Positions 47,340 through 57,840 of a stretch of DNA of 64,000 nucleotides are shown piece by piece. The first letter of the stretch is position 1. Each line of letters opens with the position of its first letter. The notes below the pieces were generated by a model. That model was not told where the DNA came from, ran no database searches, and worked only from the letters and a program-made list of their open reading frames with translations. The translations under genes were made by a program, and so were the position numbers. The DNA is taken from the NCBI GenBank assembly GCA_963780345.1, contig CAWABU010000006.1:1203597-1267596 (forward strand), given 5' to 3'. The DNA comes from PALSA-693 sp963780345 (GTDB taxonomy: Bacteria; Actinomycetota; Acidimicrobiia; Acidimicrobiales; Palsa-688).

Positions 47340-47767
47340 GGGCGAGACCAAGTCACTCAACTGAGCGCGAAAGGCGCCTTGATGTTGATCTCGAGCATCG
47401 CCTGGATCCGCCCAACGATTCCCTGGTCGCGGAGACTCGTGCCCAGCGAGCCTGGCGTTGTTGACGAGGCCGTGAAGGCGAGCGCAGCGATCGGGGGTCT
47501 GTGGCGACGAGCCGGTTCTCGGCTATGGCGCTGGGGCACGCCGCCGCGCACAGGGAAGGTCCCCGCCTTGTCGTCGGCGAGGGCGGCGAGACGGTCTTTC
47601 CCTCGAGCCGCGGTAGCACCTGGGCTCCTCGGTGGGATCGGGGCGCCGATCCCCGGACTGGAGCCGGTAACGACGATCTCCCGCCCGGCCACCGAGAAGG
47701 CCGCGGCTCGGTGCCTCGTGCCGCCGCGAGGCTGCTCGTCGGGGTTCAGGTCCTTCGTCGTCAGCAT
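47340..47767 (-). pseudogene. Short-chain dehydrogenase/reductase remnant
   Basis: Minus-strand frames give FSVAGREIVVTGSSPGIGAP, the TGxxxGIG cofactor motif of SDRs, then DRLAALADDKAG. After shifts they give NNAGSLGTSLRDQGIV-like sequence and AMLEINIKAPFALS, where MLEINIKAPFAL is the NAG-x-N strand and helix. The YxxxK active-site part is missing past 47340. At least two frameshifts and a C-terminal truncation make it nonfunctional. The stretch from 47768 to 48068 holds no recognisable gene. Confidence 0.65.
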
Positions 47768-48080
47768 CTGGCAGCCGTAGTTGGCGGCTAGCGGTACCCG
47801 CCATGAGCGCGGCCGACGCCGGCGTTGGCCTCATCGTCTGAGCCCATCGAGATGCAGCCCGATCCGCCCCGCCTGCGTCGCTCAGCCACATCAGGAGCGC
47901 GACCAGTGTTAGCGTCTCTGGGCGTAAGGAGTGGCCTACCGCGCAAACCACCCGCCGCATTTTGGGTCCGATCGGAATTCACCTCTGAGCGCGCGATCGC
48001 GGGGTCACACGCTTGCTGGCGGTTCGGTGCGACTGCGGCGGTGGCGTCAGGGAACGTACCGCCGGACTTGAGGAGATTCA

Positions 48081-49706
48081 GTGCTGTTTCACGAGAGAAT
48101 CGCACGTTCTTTACGAAATCACGGCATCCAGACGATCTTCGGTGTGCTGGGTGATGGCAATTTGTACATGATGGACGACTTCGTCCGACTAGCGGGCGGC
48201 AGCTACTACTCGATGGCGAACGAGGCGGGAGCCGTCCTCGCGGCAAATGGCTATGCCCGTACCTCCGGTGAGGTCGGCGTGGCGACGGTGACCCACGGCC
48301 CGGCGCTGACGAATACGGTCACCGCGCTCGCTGAGAGCGCGAGGGACCGCACGCCCATCTTGCTCATCGCCGGTGACACGGCGGTGATCGACCGGGAGAA
48401 CCTGCAAAACATCTCCCAGCGTGACGTCGTGCTGTGCAGTGGCGCCGGCTTCGAGCAGGTCCGCACCCCCGAGACCGTCGAGGAGGACATCGCCCGCGCC
48501 ATCCGTATCGCGGTGCTCGAGCGGAAGCCCGTGGTGCTGAACGTGCCGGCCGACTTTCAGTGGCGCGAGGTCGAGGAGCAGCCGGCGGTCAAGCCGAGGT
48601 CCGTTTCGCCCCAGACGGTGCGCCCCGATCCGGCCGCGCTGGACATCGCGGCCGGCCTGGTGGCCAGCGCGGCCCGTCCGATCGTGGTCGCCGGATGGGG
48701 CGCGAGCCGTCCTGACGCTCGCGCCGCACTGCTGCGTTTGGCCCGGCGAATCGGCGCCCCGGTGGCGACTTCGCTTCGCGGCAAGGATCTCTTCCGCGGT
48801 GAGCCCCACAATCTCGGCATCTTCGGCACCCTCACCCACGAAATCGGACTGGACGTCATCGGCCGGGCTGACACCATCATCGCGTTCGGTGCCGCGCTGA
48901 ACCGCTGGACCGCGGCGGAGGGCTCGCTGCTCAAGGGCAAGGCCCTCATCCACGCGGACGCCGAGCGGGCCGCGCTCAACCAGTGGTTCCCCGCTGACGC
49001 CGCGGTCGTCGGAGACGCCGGGGCCGTCGCCGACGCTCTCGTCGAACTACTCGACGAGGGCGGGATCGAGCCGACCGGCTTCGCATCCCCTGAGCTGGCC
49101 GAACAGCTGGCGGCCCGCACGGACGCCGACTTCACCGACTGCAGTACCGAGGAGACCGTCGATCTGCGGACGGCATTGCTGCGTATCGAGCTGGCCTTTC
49201 CCGACGAGCGGACGGTGGTCACTGATGGCGGTCGTTTCGTGATCAACACCTTCACCATGCTGCACGTGCCCGAGCCGAGCGCCTACGTCCACACGCTGAA
49301 CTTCGGCTCGATCGGGCTGGGCATGGGCAATGCAATCGGGGCCTACATCGGTGCCCCCGAGCGTCCCGTCCTGATGGTCTGCGGCGACGGCGGCTTCATG
49401 CTGGGCGGGCTCGCCGAGTTCAATACCGCCGTGCGACACAAGATCGACCTGGTGGTGGTCGTCTTCAACGACGGTTCCTACGGGGCCGAGCACGTGCAGT
49501 TCCGCAATCACGACAAGGACCCGTCCGTGGCGATGTTCGACTGGCCGGAAATCGGGCCGGTCGCGACCGCACTCGGCGGGCAAGGTTTCACCGTCCGCAA
49601 CCTCGCTGAGCTCGACGTGGCCCTGAAGGCGATTCCTGGCCGGGACCGTCCCATCCTCATCGACATCAAGATCGACCCCGACAAGGTTCCTACGCTCGGA
49701 CACTGA
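48081..49706 (+). CDS. Thiamine-diphosphate-dependent enzyme (acetolactate synthase-like)
   Basis: An intact 541-residue ThDP enzyme from GTG 48081 behind GAGGAG (48070-48075). The PYR domain has GIQTIFGVLGDGNLYMMDDF and YYSMANEAGAVLAANGYART with the activating Glu. The central domain has ARPIVVAGWGASRPDARAAL. The PP domain has GSIGLGMGNAIGAYIGAPER and VLMVCGDGGFMLGGLAEFNT, then VVVVFNDGSYGAEHVQF, the GDG-x(~25)-N metal and diphosphate motif. It belongs to the broad acetolactate synthase/benzoylformate decarboxylase/oxalyl-CoA decarboxylase group. The FAD-binding signature of true acetolactate synthase is not obvious, so a 2-keto acid or acyl-CoA decarboxylase is possible. The neighbours are decayed and give no pathway. 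Confidence 0.92.
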   Translation: MLFHERIARSLRNHGIQTIFGVLGDGNLYMMDDFVRLAGGSYYSMANEAGAVLAANGYARTSGEVGVATVTHGPALTNTVTALAESARDRTPILLIAGDTAVIDRENLQNISQRDVVLCSGAGFEQVRTPETVEEDIARAIRIAVLERKPVVLNVPADFQWREVEEQPAVKPRSVSPQTVRPDPAALDIAAGLVASAARPIVVAGWGASRPDARAALLRLARRIGAPVATSLRGKDLFRGEPHNLGIFGTLTHEIGLDVIGRADTIIAFGAALNRWTAAEGSLLKGKALIHADAERAALNQWFPADAAVVGDAGAVADALVELLDEGGIEPTGFASPELAEQLAARTDADFTDCSTEETVDLRTALLRIELAFPDERTVVTDGGRFVINTFTMLHVPEPSAYVHTLNFGSIGLGMGNAIGAYIGAPERPVLMVCGDGGFMLGGLAEFNTAVRHKIDLVVVVFNDGSYGAEHVQFRNHDKDPSVAMFDWPEIGPVATALGGQGFTVRNLAELDVALKAIPGRDRPILIDIKIDPDKVPTLGH

Positions 49707-50132
49707 GGAGCATCAGAACGGACGGAACTCTTTTGTACGAGGCCTCGACGAGCACGACCCTGGCCCCGAGCGAGGGGCTCCTCCCGAGACGGAGCGGGTC
49801 CTGGTTAGTCGACGCCGGCAGACTCGTCCACGATCTGCTCCGAATCCCTGACAACCCGCAACCCCGGGGGGCTCGATGGCCACTCCCTCCCGGTGCCTTC
49901 CATCCGCCCTCACCAGCAGACCTAATCGCTGGTGGGGGCCCACTTTTTACACTTCCCGAGGCTTTCGACCCACCTAGTCGTCTGTCTGCGAAATGGCATG
50001 GATAGTTGTAACAAGTCGTACCGGGAACCGGTGACCTGCGCCAGATCCGATCAGGAGCGCTACGATTCTGACACCAAGCGGTCCCCCGAGGATCAAACCG
50101 CCGGGGGGTAGCACGAAGGGGAGGAGAGGCTC
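49707..50132. other. Intergenic, nothing recognised
   Basis: About 425 bases between the ThDP enzyme and the secreted protein. No family match and no clear terminator. GGGGAGGAGAGG just before 50133 is the ribosome site of the next gene. Confidence 0.5.
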
Positions 50133-50717
50133 ATGCACAAGTCCCTTGTCAGGAAGCTCTGGTGTGTCGCTGGTCTGGCAACCATGATCGTCGCTGCGAT
50201 GGTCGCCACAAGCGGGCCGGCCGTGGCCTCGACCCGCATCACCAAGGGCACCGCACAGGCTAGTCTGCAAGCGGCAGAGACGGGCGGCAACATGGTGCAG
50301 CTGCACAACAAAGTCGTTCAGGCCGGCCCCGGCAATTTCGCCGGCGACATTAGACCGTTCGATGATCCCGGGCTCCATTATTGCTCTCTCGACTGGCACG
50401 TCATTGTGTTGGGAGATCTCGAACTTGGCCCCCAGCCGAACGCTCAGGCGATCATCTCTCAATTAAGCGTCGTGATGACGTTGGATGCTCAACAGCTCAA
50501 CTTGACGCAGACGGCGGTCAAACGTTTCACCGGTTCACAGTTGATCTTCGGAGTTCCGTCGGTGTACTGGAGCCAGTGGGGTCAGGTCATGTCGCCGAGT
50601 TCGCTCACAATCGGCTCCCATTCCCTTGATGGTGTTTTGACCATGGCAGGCCAAGTGTTGGAGGAGGACCAGACCACCTTCATCGTCGACCCTGCGAACT
50701 CCGGTGCGTGTCTCTAG
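50133..50717 (+). CDS. Secreted protein of unknown function, 194 aa
   Basis: ATG 50133 lies behind a strong GGGGAGGAGAGG site. Residues 1-33 form a signal peptide (KSLVRKLW, CVAGLATMIVAAMVATSGPA, VAS). The mature domain has HYCSLDWHVIVLGDLELGPQ and a repeated Ser/Gln/Leu pattern (AIISQLSVVMTLDAQQLNLT), and ends VDPANSGACL; the two Cys could pair. No family is recognised. The DNA is less GC-rich than its neighbours, which may mean horizontal acquisition. Confidence 0.75.
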   Translation: MHKSLVRKLWCVAGLATMIVAAMVATSGPAVASTRITKGTAQASLQAAETGGNMVQLHNKVVQAGPGNFAGDIRPFDDPGLHYCSLDWHVIVLGDLELGPQPNAQAIISQLSVVMTLDAQQLNLTQTAVKRFTGSQLIFGVPSVYWSQWGQVMSPSSLTIGSHSLDGVLTMAGQVLEEDQTTFIVDPANSGACL

Positions 50718-51359
50718 TTCGTAGCTCTTTTGGTTGATCGGGGATCTGAGTACGTGGCCAGGTGAAGGACGGGCCGCCGCGGGCGTGCCAATCGGGGAAT
50801 CACCGAGCCCGGGTGCCCTCAAACGCCAGTAATCGGAGTCACCCACGAAGTCATTTGGCCGACAGACCAAGCTAGGGCAAAGCGAACAGATGGTGGTAGG
50901 GGAGAAGACGACACTCTCCCCGCTACCTCTACACTCAGTTCCCCACTTACCTAATCCATAGGGAAGTGGAAGTCGGAAGTTCGAGGCGAGTCTCCCCGAG
51001 GGCACGTCGTCCGTCCCTTCGGTCAGGATAACCTCGTCATCCGATGGTCGTGCTCAATCCTGCCGCTGAGGACTATGACGCGTTCATCGAGCACCTAGCT
51101 GTCGACCACCGAGCCCTCACCGTCCCCGACGGACCGCCCACGCCGAGATAGGCCAACCCTCCGGGCCTACCTTCGGTAACGCGGCGACACCACAGCACCC
51201 ACCTCAACAATTGCGACATCGGCGCAGTTCGAGCAGGAGACCTCCGAATCGGCCACTGCTGCCACACGCCTTTCAGCTAGTCATCCGTGTCAGGCAACGT
51301 TGAGGTGTCCGCCGCGCATCAGGTCGGGCATTCGGTATCGCTCGCCACTGCTGACAGCA
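50718..51359. other. Gene-free stretch before the poly-C tract
   Basis: About 640 bases with short frames only and no family resemblance. GC content is lower than the rest of the window between roughly 50800 and 51000. Confidence 0.5.
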
Positions 51360-51386
51360 CCCCCCCCCCCCCCCCCCCCCCCCCCC
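51360..51386 (+). repeat. Poly-C homopolymer, 27 bases
   Basis: An uninterrupted run of 27 C from 51360 to 51386 in a gene-free stretch, 158 bases before the SnoaL-like gene. Homopolymers this long are very rare in bacterial genomes. It may be a slippage-prone contingency tract or an assembly artefact at a joint. Confidence 0.95.
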
Positions 51387-51543
51387 GCTCCACGGCGATG
51401 GCGGCCATCCAGCAACTTGCCCCGCCGTCCTCAGCCTGGCAATTCGAGGATGAGGAGCGCCGGGCACATACTCATCGAAGCGTGATATCAATGCCTGCGC
51501 CGCGGAAGGGCGGCCCCATCGCCGCACGCGGTAGGGAGGGCAG

Positions 51544-51988
51544 ATGAAGCCTTTGGGTATCGAAGACCGCCTGGCAATTCTCGATCTGATCGCACGCTAC
51601 TCGTACACCTTCGACGAAAAGGACGCCGAGGCTTGGAGCGAGCTGTTCACCGAGGACGCGACCTGGGAACTGCACGATCACGGCAGCGCCGGCACTGAGG
51701 AGGTACTTCACACTCGATCCCAGATGCGGGACGCGGCGGCGACCGCCTTCGCAGATCGGGATGTTGGCTGGCAGCACTGCCACCATCAGGGGAACACCCT
51801 GATCACCGAGGCCGCAGTCGACTCGGCGAGGACGAACGATGTTCTTCGTCACCTCCCAGCGCACTGACCAGGCGCTCCCACGCGCTTCTCTGAGTGGTGT
51901 GTACGAGGATGAGTTCGTGAGAACTGAGGCGGGATGGCGGTTCGCCAAGCGAATAGCACACACCGGAGGTCCACGGCCTGAACCGTGA
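51544..51988 (+). CDS. SnoaL-like NTF2-fold protein (one frameshift)
   Basis: ATG 51544 follows GGGAGGG. LGIEDRLAILDLIARYSYTF, then DEKDAEAWSELFTEDATWEL is the classic start of SnoaL_4/ring-hydroxylating-dioxygenase-beta-like proteins, with the RY/D pair. The first frame stops at 51867. The real ending MFFVTSQRTDQALPRASLSG, then VYEDEFVRTEAGWRFAKRIA lies in the next frame from 51839 to 51988. A one-base shift near 51825-51838 therefore splits a normal protein of about 147 residues. It is a hydratase/isomerase-like or ligand-binding protein of unknown substrate. Confidence 0.8.
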
Positions 51989-51994
51989 CACCGT

Positions 51995-52127
51995 TGGGGC
52001 CACGGTGTTGGGCTGACCGGTAGTGCGTCCCGATCCGCAGCGCGCCAGCGGCCATCGTTTGGTCGACGCTGCGGCTCATGCCGAGGACCTCGGGCGCTTC
52101 TGTCGGCTTGTAGAGCAACTTGGTCAT
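51995..52127 (-). pseudogene. Excisionase-like helix-turn-helix fragment
   Basis: ATG 52127 follows AAGGGGGGATGA. It encodes MTKLLYKPTEAPEVLGMSRS, then VDQTMAAGALRIGTHY, matching the MerR-like HTH_17 domain of phage and plasmid excisionases (LLYKPTEAAEVLGMSRSxVYELMAAGALRS). The recognition part is altered and the rest of the frame does not match, so it is broken. No integrase or attachment site was found nearby. It may mark an old integrative element ending in this region. Confidence 0.55.
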
Positions 52128-53050
52128 TTCATCCCCCCTTTCTCGATTCGTTCCGATGCTCCGATCTGTTTCCAATTGCTTCAGGGGGACAGGCCACTAA
52201 CCGAAGCGGGTCGGCTGGCAGTGGTGAGAGAAGCGCCCATGGCGAGTGAGCGGGCGCCCCTGCTGGACGTAAGACCGCGAAAACCCGCCAACCGTCCCGT
52301 CTCCCAGTGGCGTGGGGCTTGGCAGAGCCAACCGCAACTCAGGCGGCCCATCGGTGGCCGGTAGAAGCTGTCGCCCGCTGGCGGCCGAAGAACCGCTGAT
52401 GACCCCGCTCCGTGCTGTTCAGTTTCTTGGTAGGAAATGTGAGAGCTGACGCAAACGCCGATTCAGGGGTGCTGCAAGGCCACACCCGGCGGGTGACAGG
52501 GTGTGCCATTTCTCCCAAGGGCACCGCCTGGCTCAGCAATGCCGGCCCACCACAGTTGAGGACGACAACGAGAACCCGACCGATGCTCCGGTACCATCGC
52601 GCTCGAACCGCGATATCGTTGCTCGCACCGCAGCCTGCGCGGTGGAAAAGTCACCATCGAAGTTCACCCGTACCCAGTCCCATTCCTCGAAGTGAACTCG
52701 GCAAAGGGGCACGCCAGCGCCGGGCACACCATCGTTTACGAAACAGTTATCGAGCCGCCTGAGCGCATCGACGGCCTTCCCTATCGCCCGCCTTACCGTA
52801 CGTGGTCGCCAACGTCGCCCCGCCGCGAGACCGATCGGCGCCCCGTAGCCGACACTTCGGTCGCGACACGATCGTTCTCGTTGACGATGGTCCATAATTG
52901 CGATGTTGTCCGGGTCATCAGCACTATGATGCTCTGTGGCTCATCGCAGGCGGTGGCCGCACAGAGCTAATCTCGACTCTGGCCATGGCCGGCAGCTTGT
53001 CCGGCATGGGAATCGAGCGGCGAGTGTGTCGCCGTGACATACTTCGTCCC
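52128..53050. other. Gene-poor stretch
   Basis: About 920 bases. A minus-strand frame near 52533-52895 (RVHFEEWDWVRVNFDGDFST) has coding-like composition, but I cannot place it in a family and no start is evident. Nothing else is supportable. The WS/DGAT gene begins at the right edge. Confidence 0.45.
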
Positions 53051-54461
53051 GTGCAGCAGCTCAGTCCTCAAGATGCGTCGTTCCTCTATACGGAGACGCC
53101 CAAGGCGCCGATGAGCGGCGGCGGGCTGCGATCTACGACCCGTCGACCGCTCCGGAAAAAGTGACATTCAAGGGGATGATGAAACACATTGAGGACCGTC
53201 TCCACCTGGCGCCGCCGTTCCGGCGCCGGGTCGCGATGGTCCCCTTTGACGCTGACTATCCGTATTGGTTCGAGGACGAGGGCTTCGATATCGAGTTCCA
53301 CGTCCGTCATATCGCGCTCCCCGAACCAGGTGACTGGCGGCAGCTGTGCATTCAGTGCGCTCGGCTCATCAGCCGGCCGCTCGACCTCAGCAAGCCACTG
53401 TGGGAGATATACGTCATCGACGGCCTGGACCGGGTCAAGGGGTACCCGCCCGGCTGTTTCGGCCTCCTGAGCAAAGTGCATCATGCCGCGGTGGACGGGG
53501 CGTCGGGCACCGAGATTGGGGTGGCCACCCAGGATCTCACGCCCGACGCCCCCCCGCCCCCTCCACCCGTCGAGCCGTGGCGGGGGGAGCCCGAGCCGTC
53601 CCCGGCGGAGTTGCTGGCGCGTGCCGGCTGGAACGCCGCCACCCAGCCGTGGCGGTTCCTCGAGACCTGGACCGGCACGGGCATGGCCGACCGTCTACGT
53701 CAAGCCGCCGCGGCCCAGAGCGCCGCTCCGCCCCCGGCTCAGGTGCCCCGCACCCGCTTCAATGCGGCGGTGTCGGCCCACCGGGTGGTCGACGGAGTGA
53801 CCTTCGAACTCGACGATATACGAGCAATGCGTTCCATCACACCGGGGTCGACGGTCAACGACGTGGTGCTGGCCATCGTGGGCGGGGCGCTACGCGAGTA
53901 CCTGTCGGACAAGAAGGAGTTGCCCGACGTGTCGCTGACCGCCATGTGCCCGATCTCGTTGCGCAGCGAGAACGATCGCACCCCGGGGAACCAGGTGGGC
54001 GCCATGTTCGTGCCCCTTCACACCAACATCGGCGACGCACCGGCCCGGTTGCATGCCGTGCATGCCAGCACGGGGGCGGCCAAGGAGCTCCAAAACGCGG
54101 TGGACGCCCGGGCGTTGACCGATCTCTCCAAGTTCATCCCCGCGGCCACTGCGGCGCAAGCCGGGCGTATGGCCGCGACGCAAGCCATCGCCAACGAGAA
54201 CGTCGCGCCCCGTACAACACGGTGGTCACCAACGTGCCCGGTCCTCAGGTGCCGCTGTACATGGCTGGCGCCCGCATGGTGGCGTCCTACGGGTTCGGCA
54301 TGGTGCACGACAACATGGGCCTGATGAATGCGGTCGGCAGCTACATCGGGCGCTTGTCCGTGAGCCTCGCCGCCGATCGCGACATGATGCCCGACCCAGC
54401 CTTCTACGCCGACTGCATCAAACGCCAGCACGATGAACTGAAAGCCGCCGTCACGGGCTGA
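53051..54461 (+). CDS. Wax ester synthase/diacylglycerol acyltransferase (two frameshifts)
   Basis: GTG 53051 opens QQLSPQDASFLYTETPKAPM, the typical WS/DGAT start. A shift near 53130 leads into IYDPSTAPEKVTFKGMMKHI and the body. DLSKPLWEIYVIDGLDR and LLSKVHHAAVDGASGTE contain the PLW and HHxxxDG catalytic motifs. STVNDVVLAIVGGALREYLS is the ND motif. A second shift near 54205 leads into YNTVVTNVPGPQVPLYMAGA and the C-terminus at 54461. With both repairs it is about 469 residues, normal for the family. The enzyme joins acyl-CoA to long-chain alcohols or diacylglycerol for storage lipid, common in actinobacteria. The coding signal is otherwise perfect, so the shifts may be sequence errors. Confidence 0.9.
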
Positions 54462-54799
54462 ACTTCGCCCACGTTGGCTCGCCGCAAAGCACGAGTCGCG
54501 TCAGACAAACATGCACCCGCCGCCTCATCCGATCCCGAGCACAGAATGCCCATTCCTCCCTTTGTCGGTAGTGCCGCAGAAGATGGCGTCTTGCCACCAC
54601 CGCAAGATCCGGGTGAGCTGCCCTGGGGGGAGCCACGCGGCCTCCCTATGCGACAGACTCGCACGCGAAGGAAGAGCTGCCGGATCACCGTGACTCGACG
54701 GCTCACCGTTTCACAGCCGCCTTCCGGGCACGCATCTGCTGCCCTCCCGAAGGTGACGACGCGTGCGGGCCACGTTGAGGACAAGCCCGCCTTTCGATG

Positions 54800-54983
54800 A
54801 CGTCTGGCCGGTCCAGGAGCGCCCGTCCCAATAGCGCATTCTGCTGGCGATGCCCCAGGGGTCCTGCTTCCCGCCGGGACTCATGTCCCTCCGCGGGCGT
54901 TGTGTGACCGGGCCGGGCTGGGAACCCCGTGATGCGGGCCAAGGGTTCGCGGGCCCCCACGTCTGCCCGTCCCACCAGCGCAT
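54800..54983 (-). pseudogene. DUF2510 domain fragment
   Basis: ATG 54983 opens MRWWDGQTWGPANPWP, then after a linker DPWGIASRMRYWDGRSWTGQ. These are two tails of the DUF2510 motif (GWYxDPxGxxxLRYWDGxxWT), a short domain usually found at the N-terminus of actinobacterial membrane proteins. The first copy lacks its GWYPDP half and nothing membrane-like follows, so this is a fragment. Confidence 0.55.
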
Positions 54984-55064
54984 TCACCTCTGATTGGCGG
55001 GGTCAGCGTAACAGCCGGGCGGGGTCTCATCAACCTGCACAACGGCTGAGCAAAGTCCCTTCCC

Positions 55065-55096
55065 TAAGAGACCCGCCCTCCGGGGCGGGTCTCTTA
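55065..55096. terminator. Perfect 13-bp stem-loop
   Basis: TAAGAGACCCGCC (55065-55077) pairs exactly with GGCGGGTCTCTTA (55084-55096) around a CTCCGG loop. There is no downstream T-run on either side, so it is a strong GC hairpin rather than a classical intrinsic terminator. It may act as a bidirectional terminator. No intact gene ends beside it. Confidence 0.65.
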
Positions 55097-56070
55097 GTTC
55101 TATGGCCGTCCGGCAAGGGCTGGCTGGCGATCAGGGCGCCGTCGTCTCCCGGCTGTGCGGGTCGCAGGCTGATAACGCCGTGGGTGAGCGGCCAAGGCGG
55201 CGCCCCCTTCGGCTTCGGTCATGAGATCCGGGTGGCGTGGCGGCCGGGCCCGAAGGTCAGCGGGACCTCTTCGGAGCTTCGGCTGCCGTTGACACGGGCG
55301 ATGACACGACGAAACCGAGGCCGCGGCCCCGGTCGGACAGCAGCATCGGGGCGTTCGGGCTGGTCTTCTATTCGGCCGCCCGATTGAGCCGCCCCGGCCT
55401 GCATGAACCGGTACCAGAGGTCCTCAACACAGCCTCCCGGGGGCCATCTCTCAGCTCGACTTGGACTCCCTTGGTGCGGACCTGTTGAGGAGTGTCGCGC
55501 CCACCAGGCGGCGCTTCGGAAGGTGTACCAGTCGGCGCCGGAATGCTCGCCGTCGTCGGCGCCGCTGGTAGTCCGTCTCTACAGGTCGGTCCTGGGAAAA
55601 CCTCCCATCGACGCCCGTAGACAGGACCCGTGGCTGTCCACCGCATGAGCGAGGATCTCCTATACCGGTATGCTCCCGCCGAGACCGCCGCGTCGGAACT
55701 CTCTTGCCGCCCGGCCTGACGGTTCGCTCCGGCCGCATACCGAGTAGTGCAACAGTCTCGAGGATTTGGTCCTCAGGTTGGACCGCCCCCGAACACTTTC
55801 GGACCCACATGAGGGGTGGCGGGTTGCCACGATCCAGCACCTTCGAGAGCTCGGTTCGTCCGTCGGTTTCAAGCGGTCATGTTCGAAAATGAGATGGTCC
55901 TTGGTGGGGTAGAGGCGGTACATCGTGGCCTTGTCGAGTCCGCTCGATTGGGCTAGCTCAACCTGTCTGGTGAGTGACCCGTTCGGCCCGGGTGACCCGG
56001 TCCTGCTCGACTGGCTGGCATTGCCTAGCCGTAACGGGCAACCTTTACGCCGCGCTGCGTGGTCACCACC
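55097..56070. other. Gene-free stretch
   Basis: Almost 1 kb between the hairpin and the VOC gene. Overlapping frames on both strands lack family features. A minus-strand frame ending near 55660 (MYRLYPTKDHLIFEHDRL) sits just upstream of the VOC gene's stop side, but I do not recognise it. Confidence 0.5.
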
Positions 56071-56442
56071 CTACGGAGCGCCCACGTTGACGACGCAGAA
56101 AGCGTTACCGTCAGGGTCAGCCAGCACCACGAAGTCCGGATCGGGAGGGTACATGTCCCAATCCATCCGGGTCGCGCCGAGTCCGACGAGTCGCTCGACG
56201 GCCGTTATCTGCTCGGCGGCATCGTCGACGAACAGATCGACGTGGACCCGTGGGTGGGCTTCTAGGGGTGAGTCGCTCCGTTGCAGGCCCAAGGCTCTAC
56301 CGGAGCGGTCCGCATACACCAGCGTTGTCCACTCGCTCGACTGGTGCTTACCAGCAGCCTCAAGATCGAGCGCTGCACACCAGAACGTCACGGCACGTGA
56401 CATATCCGACACGCCGATCACCGGCACCCCGAGCCTGAGCAC
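56071..56442 (-). CDS. VOC superfamily (glyoxalase-like) protein, probably leaderless
   Basis: A 123-residue protein from GTG 56442. GVPVIGVSDMSRAVTFWCAA is the first betaalphabeta unit; RVHVDLFVDDAAEQITAVER and DFVVLADPDGNAFCVVNVG complete the second. The last metal ligand is replaced (NAFCVV where NEFCVV is usual), and the first is Val/Pro rather than His, so metal binding is doubtful. TAGGTT sits six bases before the GTG with no Shine-Dalgarno, the arrangement of a leaderless actinobacterial transcript. Function unknown; resistance or binding roles are possible. Confidence 0.8.
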   Translation of the reverse strand: MLRLGVPVIGVSDMSRAVTFWCAALDLEAAGKHQSSEWTTLVYADRSGRALGLQRSDSPLEAHPRVHVDLFVDDAAEQITAVERLVGLGATRMDWDMYPPDPDFVVLADPDGNAFCVVNVGAP

Positions 56443-56728
56443 ACGACCAACCTACTGACCGAAGCCCCGGGAGTGTGATTGCTGCGACGTCACGGGTGTC
56501 GTTCGGGGCCTTGCGGCCGAGGCCGAAGAGGCTCTGCGAAGAGGTCACGGCGGCGCGACAGTCAAAGTCGGCTCCGGGGTGTTGGCGCACCTACCGGAGG
56601 GCCCGCGTAGTAGTCGCTGCCGGCGGACCGTTACTCTCGCTTGCTCGACGCCCATTTGAGCGTACGAAACGAAGGGCAGGCTTGGTAACGAGAGACAACC
56701 ATACGAACGCGCCTCAAGGCCGCCCACT

Positions 56729-57011
56729 ATGAAAGGGAAGCCCTCTAGAGCCGGCGAACACGCCATCAACGGCTTCCGGAACCGTGACCTCACCAGACGC
56801 CTCTACCGCCGGCCACCACACGACGGCGAGGAAGCGCATCAACGATGCGAGCGGGTCTCACGTCTGGTCGTCAAGTTGCGCGGACACGGCCTTGTCGCCA
56901 AGGTGCCACGAGCGGCTTTACCGCGTCACCCGCTACGGCAACCGAGTCCTCACCGCCGCAATCGCCCTCCACGCCGACAACTATCCCAACCGCTATCTCG
57001 CTGCCGCCTGA
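56729..57011 (+). pseudogene. Winged-helix protein fragment (IS-associated family)
   Basis: The first frame reads GKPSRAGEHAINGFRNRDLT, then RRLYRR and QRCERVSRLVVKLRGHGLVA, KVPR. A second frame gives RLYRVTRYGNRVLTAAIALH, then ADNYPNRYLAAA to 57011. Together they match the C-terminal winged-helix segment of an actinobacterial family (GFRNRDLRxxLY...RxSRxIxKLRGHGLVxKVPRSxLYRVTPYGxRV) often seen near mobile elements. One frameshift lies near 56925 and the N-terminus is absent. Confidence 0.6.
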
Positions 57012-57534
57012 ATCAAGCCCCTCCTGTCTCTCGCGACACGCAAGTCTTGGGCGCGAAAGTTATACCCCCGGCTTGGAGACCATTATCGGCAGGATCTGTC
57101 TCGGCAGCGCTCGCTAACACTTGACTTGCTACGGGCGGTCGATTGAACGGAGTTGGGCCGCTCCGCTCGCCGCCTGTCCGTGGTCAGTTGGGGCCATATG
57201 AGGTCGTCGGGCCGGGCCATTCAGAAGCGTTACTTTCAGCTGGGAATGGGACTGGGCAAGGCTGGTCGGCGCGGCGTGATGGTGGCCGAGGACTAGTCCA
57301 ATCGGGATATCGGGGTGTGGGTATCTGCTGCATCTCGATTTCACGACGGCTTTGGCTCGCGTCCACATTGACACCGCCGAGGGAGCACCGATCACCGTCG
57401 ATATCAAGGCGTGGCCAGCACGGTGCTGCCCGGTCAGACGCTTGCGGTAGATATCACCTGATTTTGGTGACACCGTACTGAATCACGTTGATCACGGCGA
57501 TCTGGCCCATCTATCTCCCACAAGGCGTAGCCCT
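57012..57534. other. Gene-free stretch
   Basis: About 520 bases without a recognisable gene on either strand. It lies between two decayed coding remnants next to the IS3 copy. Confidence 0.5.
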
Positions 57535-57802
57535 CCAGCAGCAGCCCTCGCAGGGTGGTGCCCTCGACACGGTTTGACCCTCGGAGGTCAAGGCGGTGTT
57601 GATCGGGATCGGCCCTGGCGGCGGGCTGACCTTGTCGTACACCCCGTTGTAGGGCATCTCACTGAGATGGACGGCGATAAAATCGTCGGCCTCAGGCGTT
57701 GGCCCTGCGGACCGTTGACTAGGGCCGCGTAGTGGTCCAGGCAGGGGGCGATCTTGGGCTCGCCAACACCGGCCTGCCCTTGGCCGGGAAGGTGAACTGC
57801 AT
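57535..57802 (-). pseudogene. Unknown decayed gene left of IS3 copy 2
   Basis: Minus-strand frames give VGEPKIAPCLDHYAALVNGP, then ADDFIAVHLSEMPYNGVYDK and GPIPINTALTSEGQ, then TLRGLLLEGYALWEIDG. The segments look like one protein broken by three shifts, but I cannot name the family. It would read leftward from ATG 57802, about 40 bases from the DosR-like box that IS3 copy 2 split, so it may have been a member of the same regulon. Confidence 0.35.
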
Positions 57803-57840
57803 CCCAGACAGGCTCGCTGCAGTCCGTGGGCGACCGCGGC

